A DNA stretch of 64,000 nucleotides from Opeltia flavorubescens (GCA_000442125.1 KE546977.1:868001-932000), one strand, 5' to 3'. Counted from the stretch's first letter, positions 24,537 to 36,635 are shown. Translations and numbers: made by a program. Notes: generated by a model from the letters alone, not told the origin.

Positions 24537-26332
24537 CTAGTACTCGCCATCCTTCCGAAAAAGGACCATGACTCCATTACTCTCTCTGCTTGCCATTGGA
24601 TTGAAAACATCGTAAATCGTATCAACATCCCTCTCCCTCACAGTCTTCCATAGAACCATCGATTCCCCAAATCTCCGGAAAACGTTCGCGATCGCGGTCA
24701 AGAATTCCGCTTTCCCCAGCTCCATCCCTACACACATCCTGCTCCCGCCCCCAAATGGCACGAGGAACTTCTGCAATCGTAGCCCGTTGGTGTTTAGCGG
24801 CAGCCAGCGTTCTGGCTGGAAGTCAAATGGTGAAGGGAAGATTTCTTCGTTCTCGTGAATGTGCAAAGGTGTCATACTCATCGGTGTGCCTGGTGGGATA
24901 GACCATTCCTTGTATTGGAGAGGACGGTCGGGGAAAATGCGGGAAAGACGATGAGAAACACCGGAGAAAATTCGAAGCGTTTCGTACCATATAGCCATCA
25001 GGTATGGAATGCGCTCCAGTTCTTGCAAGGTGAGTGGAGAATCTGGGTTCGGGATCGCAGCCTTCAACTGAGTCATGAGGTTGTCGAAAATAGGCTTATT
25101 GGCTAGTATGTGGTACGTGCCTACTTTTAAGGCATGGCTAGTTGTAAGAGTTCCTGCGCCGATGGATATCTGCGCTTCACCCTTGATACGCGCAGGGTGT
25201 TTCTGATCTTCCGGCAGGAGATCTGACTCGATGAGAGCGCGGATAAGTGAAGGGCGCAGGGTCATTTCCTTGTAGTCTTCATTTTCACGCTGTTTGTGTA
25301 TTAACTTGGCTTGCTCGAGGAGGTAGTTTTGCTGCTTGAGGACCACATAGAAATCCGGGCTTGTGTACTTAGTGACCCATGCTGGTATGGAATCGAGAAG
25401 GGGGAAAAGCCATGGAAATTGTTTGAGGCTGTGACTGATCCGAGATAAGGCTACAGTAATTCTGGGAGTCAGCATGCATTTCCTCGTCAAGTAAAGGCAA
25501 AGGGTGACTAAATGTCCATGAATCGATATATCGGTTTGTTCTGGGGCATGATCGCTCACCCATCCATGAATTGTAGTGCTCCCAGTCGAAATCTCCTGGG
25601 CGGCTCAACAAGTCGTAGCCTTCGGGGAAACTGTACTCGGAGATGACATCTGTTGTCAAGGAAGCAAAGGCATTCGTCATCACAGCGGGCTTTCCAGCCG
25701 CCTGATACTCGGCGAATTTGTTGCAGAGCTTATTCACCGCATTTTGAATCAGGAGTGGCTGGATACGGCTGATGGACTGTTTCGAAAAGTATGGATTCCA
25801 TGGCGCACGTCTCATGCGATGCTTATCATGATCGAGGGTATCAAAAGCCGAGTTGTCGATTTGACCAAACATACGTATCTGAAGCCGTCAATTAGTCCTG
25901 ATACGTTCTTGTAGAGTTCTTGGTCGATACGTACTGACCAATCCCATTTATCTGTCTTTCCCTGACTGCTACTCACGTAGAGTTTGTCCCAGAACCAAGG
26001 ATCGTTGATATGAATTTCATAAGGATTGATTCGGATGATTGGGCCTGAACGCTTGATGAGTGGGATCTACCATGCTTCGTACTGTGATCATCATTGCTCA
26101 TACCATATTTACGATGATATTCAGCTATTTTCCATGTGTATTTACCACCCAGCCATACGTCGTAATAGAATTCATTCCAGAAAGTCAAAGCAGCAAATCG
26201 AGGTCCCGGAAACGCAGCAATAGGAGAGAGGTAGAGACGCCATATTGCCCCATAGGCGCCATAAAGAAGGATTCCAATGAAAGCGCTAGCAACGATTAAC
26301 AGCCGGGTAGAGTACTCGGTGAGTTCGAACAT
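24537..26332 (-). CDS. Cytochrome P450 monooxygenase
   Basis: A microsomal heme monooxygenase of fungal secondary-metabolism or detoxification type. Four exons (26104-26332, 25935-26044, 25560-25878, 24537-25450) give 523 residues. There is an N-terminal membrane anchor (LLIVASAFIGILLYG) and a proline hinge (LSPIAAFPGPR). The KYGPIIRINP motif follows, then DHDKHRMRRA, the I-helix GAGTLTTSHA, the K-helix ETLR and the PERW motif. The heme loop is FGGGSRMCVG with ligand Cys near 459. All hallmarks are intact, so the enzyme looks functional. Exon 2 reads through a tempting GTGAGT and uses the GTACGT donor, which alone keeps the family motif DKWDW...MFGQ in frame. An upstream in-frame Met at 26401 would add 23 residues. 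No other biosynthetic gene is adjacent, so the substrate is unknown. Confidence 0.92.
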
Positions 26333-27750
26333 GATATGATTGAGGAATATATGCTCGTAGCAATGCTTATGTAGCACCCTATGGCTGGCGCTCAGGCTCA
26401 AAATGTCTCAGGAAGAATGAATCGACAACGATGAGAAGTATAAACACCAAACTATGATGCAATAAGACAGATAGTAGATGGATCTAGTTCCAGTAGACGT
26501 ACACTAATGCGGGCCCTATCACATAGCGATCACAGAGCAATGATTCATACAATCTACTTGAAAGACTTACTCTACTCAGGAAGATGAGATAATGGCTCAG
26601 ATGGTCGGACCAAAGGAGTATCCCAGACTCTGGCACAAAAATACCTCCAGTGCTGGTCTTGACAGCATGTAGGAAGAGATAAAAGAGCACTCTGAAGGAG
26701 AAGAACAACGCAGAAGTGTGTTCGTAGGCAGAAGTCTTTGACTAGAAGGCAATTGCGCACTAAATGTAAGTATGTACGCAACCTGTTCTGAGCCAATGCC
26801 ACAAGGCTTCCTGCCACGCTACAGACGCACCTTATTTTAGTCCCTCCAAGATCGACCTTGGCTGCTCATGACAGGTACAAGTAGAAAGAGGGTCAATGAC
26901 AAAGGTTGTGTCCGATAGGGGGCGGGGTATTATTTCAGTCCCGTCACCAATAAACCCACTAAGATTTAGCCAATAGGTATATATCGAGAACGTCCTGTGG
27001 TGCAGTATATGCGACTGCCCATTTGAAATCGGTGTATCGATATCCATTTATTTCAAGATTGCTAGGATTTACCATCATTGTCTTCACCGGGCTCACTAGG
27101 GGCAATCCCCCCCCCTATCTGACACGACTATTGTTATCAACCCTCGGTCATCACCTGCATCTCTAAGGAAACAAGTCGTGGACAAGATTTGTTGACTCTA
27201 TTGACTCTTAATTTCAGAGTACGAGCCTTTATTTTTTCGATGGAATGAAAATATTTCTGGAACCTAACCTTCGTGCAATGAGAAGTGAAAAGATCAAATT
27301 GACAAACTGAAAGAACAAAGTGTCTGGTGAAATCCAAAATGAAGTACGCTGGCTCGAGATTGCAAAGGGTGTAAGAGGTAAAGTATAGTAGCATGCTCGC
27401 ACGTAATCGAGAACGACTTTGATGAGAGCATTTGAAGGCGGCCATGGCCAGACTTCGACTGTAATAAGATTCTATTCCACCACTGCTCTACTCGTAGGTG
27501 TCGAACTGAGACCCCGTGGCCGGGGCACAACCCCTGCATACCTTCACTAGTGCATTATCTACCACAAGTATACTCTTCTCGTATTTCTTTGATTGCAAGA
27601 ACGTGCTATCAGTAAGATCATTCCTTCCAAGAGCGCTAGAGTCCTGGAACGAAACATCAAAATTAAATTCGATCGAAGCTCCGAGCCTACGAGCGGTGTC
27701 GCAGCAGCATGGCCTTTACTCGGATACTAAGAGTCTTGGACGACTAAAAT
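26333..27750. other. Intergenic between divergent P450 and ankyrin-kinase genes
   Basis: About 1.4 kb with no convincing coding sequence. A run of ten C lies near 27108. It is the presumed promoter region for the minus-strand P450 and the plus-strand ankyrin-kinase gene. Confidence 0.5.
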
Positions 27751-29426
27751 ATGGCCGGCTGCACTCCTCTTCACGATGCAGCAGCTTCTGGACATTTGAA
27801 AACAGTGAGTGTTCTCCTTGATTCTGGCTCGGACCTAGAAGCCAGGGAAAATGCTGGGTGGACAGTATTACACCAAGCGGCATGGATGGGACACCACGAA
27901 ACTGTAGTATATTTGCTTACCAAGAGAGCAAATATCAACGCCAAGACAGATAATGGTTTGACAGCAATTCACCTAGCTTCTTGGAACGAACATCGCGCTG
28001 TCGTTAGACTTCTTCTTCGAGAGGGAGTAAATGTGAACGAGATAGATGATGAGGGCGAGACAGCCTTGCATCAGACAGCTTGGCGTGGGTACTCTGCTTT
28101 AACGGAATTACTTCTGGAAGAAGGTGCCGATTCTAATTCAAGAGACAGGAGTGGCCAGACTCCACTCCATCAAGCAGCAGCCAATGGCTCGATAGCAACG
28201 TTAAAGGTTCTTCTAGAAAGCGGAGCCGATCCAAGAGCTGAAGACAACGATGGGCGTAAACCGCATTCGTTAGCTGAAGAAAATTTCCAGCATGCATGTG
28301 CGAAGATCTTGCGCGACAAAGAAACGGAGATGTATAGTCAGGAGGTACTTCCTGATCTTGGAAATATTCCTCAAACATCCCGACCCAATCCACAACTTGA
28401 TACAGCAGTCATGGCGCTCCTCTCTGTCGACGCAAGCACAGCTTCAATTGAACCATATGGCCAAGCAGCCTTCTCAACCCCGTCCAAAATCACGGCAAAT
28501 TTCCACGACGGGATCAGCACCTATTTTATGAAGACGGGGCCTGACAGGGAGATGTTCAAAAGTGAGTATGAATCATTGGCTGCATTGCATGGAGTCGTTC
28601 CCTCGTTCTGCCCTCGACCGCTCGCGCACGGAAAGCTGGCAGACTCGTCGGACTACTTCTTGCTCACTGATTTCATCGATATCGAAACTCCGCTGGATGG
28701 CCAACCTAGCTGTCTATCTCTTGCCCGGAAGCTCGCACAGCTTCACAGCAGTCCATCCCCAATCCCAACCGGATATTCCCAACCCGTGTTCGGCTTTCAC
28801 CTTGGCACCTGCGTCGGCCGGACAATGCAGAGGAACTCATGGAATCTTTCTTGGCCCGACTTCTTCACTGAAAACCGTCTCTGTGCTGTCTGGAACGCAG
28901 TCGAGGCTAACCATGGCACCGACACCGAACTACATACCTTACTGGTTCGCATTATCAAAGAAGTAGTCCCTCGACTTTTAGGAAACGGACATCTCGGGGG
29001 GAAGGAAGCCGTCAGGCCAGCATTAGTACACGGCGATTTATGGGCTGGAAACAAGACTAGGGGAAGGATCAGAGGGAAGGGTGGTATCGAAGACGTTACA
29101 TTCGATCCTGGTTGCTGCTATGCGCATTCAGAATACGAGCTAGGTATCATGAAGATGTTCGGTGGATTCTCCTCGGGATTCTTCAATGAGTATCATCGAT
29201 TAATCCCTAAGACGGAACCCAAATCAGAGTATGATGATCGCTTGTCTCTCTATCAATTGTAAGTAAACCTTCTATATGCGAAATCTAGATGACAAACGTT
29301 AATCTTCCAAACAGATATCAGTGGTTGAACCACTATGCTCTGTTCTCCGGCGGATATCGTAAGGATGCTATGGTATGCATGGAGAAGCTCATTGAGAAGT
29401 ATGGGAAAGAACAGGATAAAAGATGA
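27751..29426 (+). CDS. Ankyrin-repeat/fructosamine-3-kinase-like fusion protein
   Basis: Two exons (27751-29258, 29315-29426) give 539 residues. Residues 3-167 are five ankyrin repeats of exactly 33 residues, plus a partial sixth to about 187. After a linker, residues 218 to the end form a fructosamine/ketosamine-3-kinase (aminoglycoside-phosphotransferase fold) domain. It has Lys 261 (FMKTG), helix-C Glu 274, HGDLWAGN with catalytic Asp 429 and Asn 434, and Mg-binding Asp 452 in FDPGCCYAHSEYELGIM, then MFGGF and DDRLSLYQLYQWLNHYALF. Catalytic residues are complete. Family members phosphorylate sugar amines on glycated proteins or small molecules, but stand-alone enzymes lack ankyrin repeats. 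An in-frame TAA two codons before the ATG and the repeat starting at residue 3 leave open a 5'-truncated gene. It converges on the NLR gene. Confidence 0.88.
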
Positions 29427-30132
29427 CATATTGGATTTCACTTGAAGCAGGCAAGATGCCTTTGTCGGCTTATACCTATAGTGTCTGAGTAGAGCATGCC
29501 TTAATCTTCTCGTGCTCCAATCAAGCGACAACACAACTCAATGTGAGTAACTGTTTTCCTCTCTAATGGGTATCTAGAAAGATCCAGAAGAATGAGTAGG
29601 AAGGTATGGAACAGATTGTATGGATGAAAGAAGTGAAATTTTCATTTTCTTGAACATTATTGAGACTATTATTGGGCAAATCACACTTCTGCGAGCAGCT
29701 CACAGTTGATCTTTAGAGATTCCCATGGATAGTTTATTTCTAACTAAGAAAAGCCAAAAAACACCCCTGAGGCTAAGCTCTATACGGAATATCCAATCCC
29801 AGAAAATGCTGGATGGCGATCGAATAGATGGAATATGACAAAGTCATCAGCTAGAATATTTGAATGTTATAGTGCATGGAGAAGATGCTTCCTATTGACT
29901 TTCTAGTGTTGGCATTCTTAAGTTAGGTAACTACTTACCCTGAGCTACCCATAACTCTATACAGTAGCCTGGCCTATGATTACAGTCAAGTACGACGCCT
30001 TGCCCCGCCAAAAAATGTCCAGTATTATATACAAATGCCCCGATTCAATCTATTCTACATGTTGGACGAACGGTGCATCGTACTAGATATCTTATATAAA
30101 CAATTCATGATCCCAAGGTAGTGAACCAGCCA
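29427..30132. other. Convergent gap between the two ankyrin genes
   Basis: About 700 bp separating the 3' ends of the ankyrin-kinase (+) and NLR (-) genes. It is AT-rich with no frame that looks real. The two transcripts may overlap here. Confidence 0.5.
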
Positions 30133-33100
30133 TCATTTCCAAAACTTCCCTAATTGAGCCCCAAAAACCTGCGCTCTCTGCTGCAAACGATCAAAGTTCA
30201 AGGGATCCGTGCTTTGGTTTGGGTTTACCGGTGGTGGTGTGTAGGATGGGTTGTAACAGGAATATTGCTGTGATGGATATGGTTGTTGGTCATGGTAGGG
30301 TTGCTGGGTCTGGGGTGCTGGTTGAGTCTGGTAGGCTTGTTGAGACGAGTATGGCTGCGGAGACGTGTACGGGTGCTGAGATGGATATCCCTGCTGAGGT
30401 GGGTACGGCTGCTGAGGAGGGTATGCTTGTTGAGCGGGGTACTGTTGAAGATGTTGTTGTTGCTGCTGCTGGTAAGAGGCTGGTGGAACCATATTCTGAT
30501 TGTATGCTTGATAGTTGCTGTGAACAGGCGCTGGAGCTGCTTGCTGGTTACTATACGAGGACGTGTAGGGTTGGGACTGGTTCTGATGTTGGTATGGACT
30601 GTAGGCTTGAGTGTCTTGAACAGGGTTGGTGTATGGTCTGTACTCAGTGGTTGGTGCTGCGGCCGGCTGGACCTGGTTGAAGGCAGCATATGAAGGATAG
30701 GTACTCTGCGATTCCGTGCGCCAACGATCCCCAGAAGCCTGGTAGGTATTGTCTGCGGCCTCTACGTGCTGCGGCTTAGAGACGCCTAGAGCATCATATT
30801 GATCCGTAGCAGATGGCAGCTCGCCGTTGGTCTGATTTTGAGCTACAGGCTTCCTTTTGACGGCGGCAGATCGTCTGAGCGCCGGATTACTCCTTAATTT
30901 CTGTCTGGCCTCTTCCAAGTACTTTTGAATTTTGCTGTCCGCCGTACTAGGATCTTCCAATTGCAAATCAGCAACGCTTGCATCGTTATCCGTTCCCTCA
31001 TTTTCAGAAGCAGCGTCGTTGTCTTCGCTTATCCCGTCCGAGCTCTCTTCCTCACTGTCTTCGTCTGAAGTCACAGACTCCTCGTCCTCATCGTCGTCGT
31101 CACCGTGACCGTCGTCGCTGTTGTTGTCAACTGCCGCATCCTTCTTAAGTAGCTCGAAAGCGGATCCAAGCTGATAGTCGCTTGCTTCCACACTGGCGCC
31201 TTTCTTCAGTAGTAATTCTACGGCATCGTAATTACGGCGGTAGACGGCCTGGAGCAAGGCTTCGTCAAGCATCTCGTAGGGCAACGCCTGGTCCAGCAAT
31301 ACCTTCAACGCATCGATGTTGCTGCCCGTGGTAGCTGCATTCAACGCATTGCCATAGAAGCCACCTTCGTGCTGTGGATTGGCTTGATGCTCTAGCAACA
31401 GCGTAGTGACCTCAGCATTCTTAGCAAATGCAGCAGCCTGTAGTGCTGTGCTGTACTTTCCGGCAACAACATTGGCATCGAGATTCTGGTCAAGTAAGCG
31501 CCGCACAAAATCAGTTCCTGCCTTCAATGCGGCCGCTTGAAGGGCGGTCCCGTATTTTCCGCCTACGGCATGGACATCCGTTCCGTGTTCGAGAAGCAAA
31601 TTCAAGGTGTCTAGGTTCCCACCCACTGCCGCAGCCTGCATCAGCGAGCCGTACATCCCTCCAGGTACGTCAATCGTGGCACCATGATCAAGTAGCGTTT
31701 TCACTATCTCGAAAGCGTCGGGATTGGCAGCAGCAGCTTGTAGGGGGCAGCTGTATGACGGCCCTCCACCGAGGTTGACGTCTGCACTGTGTTCAAGAAG
31801 AACTTGCAAGCATTCAGGGCGATTGGCCGTTGCTGCTGCCTGCAGAGGGGACCCGTCCTCGCCAGCCGCTGCGTTAACTTCAGCGCCAGCATCAAGCAGC
31901 CTCTGCACACATGCAACATCTCCAGCAAACGAGGCAGCCGCCAAAGCACTACCATATCCGACATCAGTACACGCGTTTATGTCGGCACCTGCTTCCAGAA
32001 GCATATTGATGCAGTCCAGATCTGCAGCATGCGACGCAGCCTGAAGCGCAGTACCCCAGTTGCCACACGCTTGGTTAGCATCGCCGCCATGATCGAGTAG
32101 AACTCGAAGCGACTCTTCGTCACCTTCGGAAGCGGCTGCACTCAGCGCAGTGCCGAGTGTTTTTGACACTGCATGTATATTCGCTCCTCGTCCGAGCAGC
32201 ATTTCGAGACTCTCCTTGTCATTTGAATCCGCCACTGAGATCAAAACCGTTGTCCCATCATCATCGGCCGATTCTATATCCGCGCCATGATCCAGCAGCA
32301 ATTCTAGGGTCTCCTTGCCCAGCGTAAAGCCTGCCAGGACTAATAGGGGGGCTTTCTCGTCTCTGATGTCCCTGACATTGACATCGGCTCCACGGTCCAC
32401 AAGGATCCCCACATTGATCTGCATCGCTTCATCCGTGGCGGCTATGATTGGGAATCCATACATTCCGCCAGCTGCATTGACATCAGCTCCATGATCGATG
32501 AGGAGCGTCACCACATCATCATCGTTGAACCAGCACGCAGCCTGCAGAGCACTACCATAGCGTCCAACATTTTCCGTATTGACGAGAGCACCATGATCGA
32601 GCAGTAGTTTGATGATGTCTTGGTGTCCGTATACAGCAGCAGCTTGGAGAGCGGTGCCGTACGTTCCACCCACACTGTTAACGTCGGCTTTGTGGGCAAG
32701 CAAAGACTCGACAATACCTGTGCTACCATCGAAGGCGGCAGCTTGTAAAGCGTTGCCATATCTGTGAACGTCAGTCACTGTGACGGATGGCAGTAGTAAT
32801 TAGAGTTGTCGACTTACTCTGCTCCTTCAGCATTTGGATCGGCACCAAATTTGAGCAACAAGTTCACTGTACTTTCTCTTTCTTGATCTGATGCATGGTA
32901 TATTGCAGTGCTCAGCATTTCAGGGTTCGTGCCACGCTTTTCTAGGAGCTCGAGAACCTCGTCTCGACCGTACATTGCCGCATTATGGAAAGCCTTTTGG
33001 TGCGGCAAGTAAGGTGTTTGTTCCAGCAAATGCCTCACGACATCAGCCCTTCCCTTCTTCGATGCAATATCTAAAGCTTGTATTTTCGATGCACCTTCGA

Positions 33101-36100
33101 TCTGATGTTCAAGCAGGATTTCGACGACCTCAGCATGTCCATAAGTGGCAGCTGCCACCAGCGGGCTATTGTATGTCTGTATCTTGCGATTCGCATCCCA
33201 ACCCTTTTGTAACAATAAGCGGACAATATCGACATAGCCTTTTCGCGCCGCTGCTCCAAGTGCACTGCCGTAGCGATAATCGTCGTCAGGGTCAATGTCT
33301 GCTCCCTGTTCCAGAAGAAGTTGTGCGATGTCCAAAGACCCGGTGTAAGCAGCAATGTTGAGTGGCCGTATATGTACATTGCCTTTCAAGTTGACGTCCG
33401 CGCCATGCTGTAGCAGAAGACGGACGGTCTCTAGATGAGAGTTTGAAGCAGCAATATACAGAGGTGTGCCTCTCCCTTCGCTCTGCCAATTCACTTCAGC
33501 GCCGCGCTCAATTAGATATTGAACGATCTCTGTATTGCCACATACGGCTGCAGCCCACAGAGCAGAGGGACTATCAGCTACGCTGACCATGTTGACATCA
33601 ATCCCGGCCTTGAGCAGTCGATCAACAAGGCTTACATCGCCGTTATCGCATGCCCAGGCCAGAGGAGTGTAGCCCCACGAATCCGCCTTGGAAAGTTCTT
33701 CTGTCTTTTTACTATCTAGTAGGTGTTGCAGAAGCGCTGGAAATCCTTTCAAGGCAGCAAGATGCGAGGCCGTAATGCCAGTAACGCCAGCAAACCGAGT
33801 CTCTTTACTGTATTCTAGCCACCAAGCTCCCCTTGCGGGGGATTCTTCACTCCAGAACTCACTATTCAGATCCAGCTCTTCGACCATGTCGGAAGGTGCT
33901 TCCATGGCGTGCTCAACCCAGTATAGGACTGCGTAGTCAAGAAGCGGCGGAGAATGTTCTTCGCCCTGCTCCTCGAAATCTTCGGCGTCATCCACTGGTG
34001 GAGGATCCTCGTTTTGGGGCGATGCTACAGCGTCAACCGTAGGATTTTCATCCGTCTGACTTGCGTTATCGTTCTCTTCGTTCTCATCGTCCCCCTCGTG
34101 ATCTGAATCATCCTGACCTTCCTGGGGCGCGAGTGATCTAGAGTCGTCTTCCTCTGGATTTGCCGGAGTGATTGCGAAATGATTGCGGACATACTCCAGA
34201 CAGCGCAGAGCGATGATTCCATGCTGGACATCAATAAGGTCTAGGGACAGCTCTTCTTTCGCATAGGTCTTAAGGTACTCCTTGGCTGAGACATCAATCC
34301 ATTCGACTTTCTCATCTCCGTCTTCGTCTGTAATGATTGTGAGAAATGCACCGCACCGTCTGATAAAGCTATGTAAAGTGGAATCGTCATTCCGCACTAC
34401 AGGTGGTAGGTCAGCAATCAATCCAACCTCCAGGAGTGTAGGAGATTCCATCGTTAGGGTTAGACAACGCAAGATTTCCTTTGTGTACTCAATTCCTTCG
34501 CTTTGAGGGTTCAATACCTGCAACATGACATGTTAGCAGCCAGTTCACGTAGAAGATTCTTGACAGCCGCTGGAAATCACTGATTAGTGTTACATAGAGA
34601 GCCAATCCATCAATTTTAAAGTGGCCTGATTGCAGTATTACGAGATGACGAAAGGAACCTGTTGCGTAAACATGGTAATAAAGGACATCCGTGCATTAAG
34701 TAACAGCGATGAATACGAACTCACCCGACGGCGAATAAACTGAAATATATCTGTCAAGCCATATGGGAGATCCTCCAGAAACTTCCTGATTATAGAGATA
34801 TTCCTTTGCGGTGGCTCGAGATTCCTGAGTTCCTGGACTACCAGGTGTGCATAGATGTAATTGCCTTCAGCCTTTGCATAAATGTAACGCTTGACTAGAT
34901 AGGTAAGGGCATCATTGAAGCTATGTTCAGTGGCAAGCTCGTCCACTTGACGGGAGATCTCCCGCTTAACCTCGTCGTTGACAAAGCCAGCGTTCTCTTT
35001 GTCTTCCATACAGATGACAAGCCCTTTTGTCAGGCTTTTCTCAATGTCAGGTCTTCCTGATCTACTCAGGAAGACCCACTTGACCATGGTGTCTTCACTA
35101 CTCATTTCTTCGCCAGCCTCAAGATAAGGCTCGAGTAGTTCCAGGAATTCCTTTCGAGTTTCTCCGTCCGTTTCATCAAAAGCGTTGATCAGAAAATATA
35201 CGCTTTCGACGGAGCTGTCATTGAGCATACTCTGCAAGCTTCTCCAAAGAGCTGCCAATGGAACAGTATCGAAGTTAAGAGATTTACGGCCGCCCTTCTT
35301 TCCTTTACCCTCGTCGATGAGTAAGTGCTCTGTCAGATTCCGGGACTTCCAGATCATTTGGCGCATTAGCAACTTAAGAATGTCTCGGATTGACCGCCGG
35401 TGCGAATCTTTTTCATCGCAGAAGAAATACGCCAGAAAAACACCTTCCTTTGCTTTTGCTTGTTCCTCCAGGTGATGCACAATCGAACTAGCGACAACAG
35501 GCTGACCTTTACCAGCGTTGCCATGAATCCAAAGAACCCGAGGATCCTTTGTCTTGCCCTCATGCCAGTTTACATAATGTTCATTGGTCAGCACCCAGGA
35601 AGCTTGGCTTTCAGGCCGGCTCCTCAGACTATCCTGCATATCCTTTTGTTGATCTGTAGCTTTCAAGTCATCTAGTATGGTTTGAAATGTGGCATCATCG
35701 ACCAATATCTGACGAGTGGTATTGGCACGTGATTTGAGTATCCCGTTAGCCTTCTGTACCATAGCATTAACCTCACCAGCAACTGAGATGTAAGCTCCAT
35801 CCTTCGGTCCGTCGAACTTGTTGAGGCCAAAGTGGTCTGACGCTAAACCGCCAGTTCTGTATCCGTCAATGTGTGCTGAATCTTCTTCCACTATAAGCTC
35901 CTTGGTCTTGATATGCGGACCCTTGAATACTAGTTTCGCTATGTCGCTAGCGTGCTGTTCGAAGAAGCAGAACAGCTGCATGTTAGTTTCCCTAGCCAAT
36001 CCACTAAAATCCGCAAGAAGATCTCTGAGCGTTTCAGAGCCATCTTCGAGCAGTTTGAGTAGGCCTGAGTTGACGCCCAAGCCAATGGTTGATGCCATCT

Positions 36101-36635
36101 CAGCAAGTGCTGCAGCCTTGCTCTGGGACTTGGTGCCTCGAAAGGGTGTTCCGAGGAAGACACAGCCAACGATGGAGGTGAAAAGATTTGGATAATCATT
36201 CTGTCGTAATTGTGCACCAAGGATTGCCTTTTCGACAACGATACCGCCCAAGCAATGGCACACGAATATCACAGGTCGTTTCGAGCCCCTTGGTCTGCGG
36301 TGGGACAGAGCTTGCACGAGCTGATCTGCTACACTCGACAGCCTCTGATTGATGGAACCCCTCCCAAACCATTGGCTTTCGTATTCAAAAACCATGATCC
36401 GGGCATTCGTAACAGAACGAGGCAGCATGTTGGAATCCCGCAACCAATCAACTTTGTTCCGAGTCCAGGTGAACTCCGGGTTTGCTCCCAGCCCAGGTAC
36501 GGCAACGATGTCGACAGTGATGTCATCGCTATGGGATTTACGCGACTGATCCAGGTTTGGATGAACGATGGTGAGTCCTTGATTGATAGTGACATGGTCC
36601 AATTTGGTGTGCTTCACTCGGGTAGTAGTTGCCAT
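30133..36635 (-). CDS. NLR-like protein: alpha/beta-hydrolase, NACHT, about two dozen ankyrin repeats
   Basis: Three exons (34725-36635, 32818-34517, 30133-32761) give 2079 residues. The N-terminus is a SesB/DUF676-like alpha/beta-hydrolase domain (VDIVAVPGLGANPEFTW) whose nucleophile elbow reads CHCLGG, with Cys 128 where Ser is expected. A NACHT-type P-loop NTPase follows; its Walker A is GNAGKGQP (residues 372-379), where the family has GNAGKGKT. A later FLINAFDE fits Walker B. After an acidic spacer, ankyrin repeats run from about residue 880 to 1745. An Asp/Glu/Ser-rich stretch (about 1750-1805) and a Gln/Tyr/Pro-rich tail come last. Fungal NLRs of this plan are linked to heterokaryon incompatibility and immunity. 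The start at 36635 (MATTTRVK) has good context; an upstream ATG at 36761 is possible. Intron 1 is 207 bp, long for this locus. Confidence 0.9.
30300..30620 (-). repeat. Low-complexity Gln/Pro/Tyr-rich coding tract
   Basis: This part of the last NLR exon encodes imperfect repeats of the type YPPQQ and YPSQ, together with a run of six glutamines near 30460 (GTT/GCT-rich on the plus strand). Imperfect short tandem units of this kind are length-variable in other genes. The plus-strand frames across it are shadows. Confidence 0.75.

Noticed and set aside
24537-26332. Secondary-metabolite gene cluster around the P450
   Set aside because: No synthase, transporter or other tailoring enzyme is adjacent. 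A lone P450 does not make a cluster.
30219-30693. Long plus-strand frames rich in Gly/Leu/Val opposite the NLR tail
   Set aside because: They are antisense shadows of the Gln/Pro/Tyr-rich coding tract; low complexity removes stops on the other strand.
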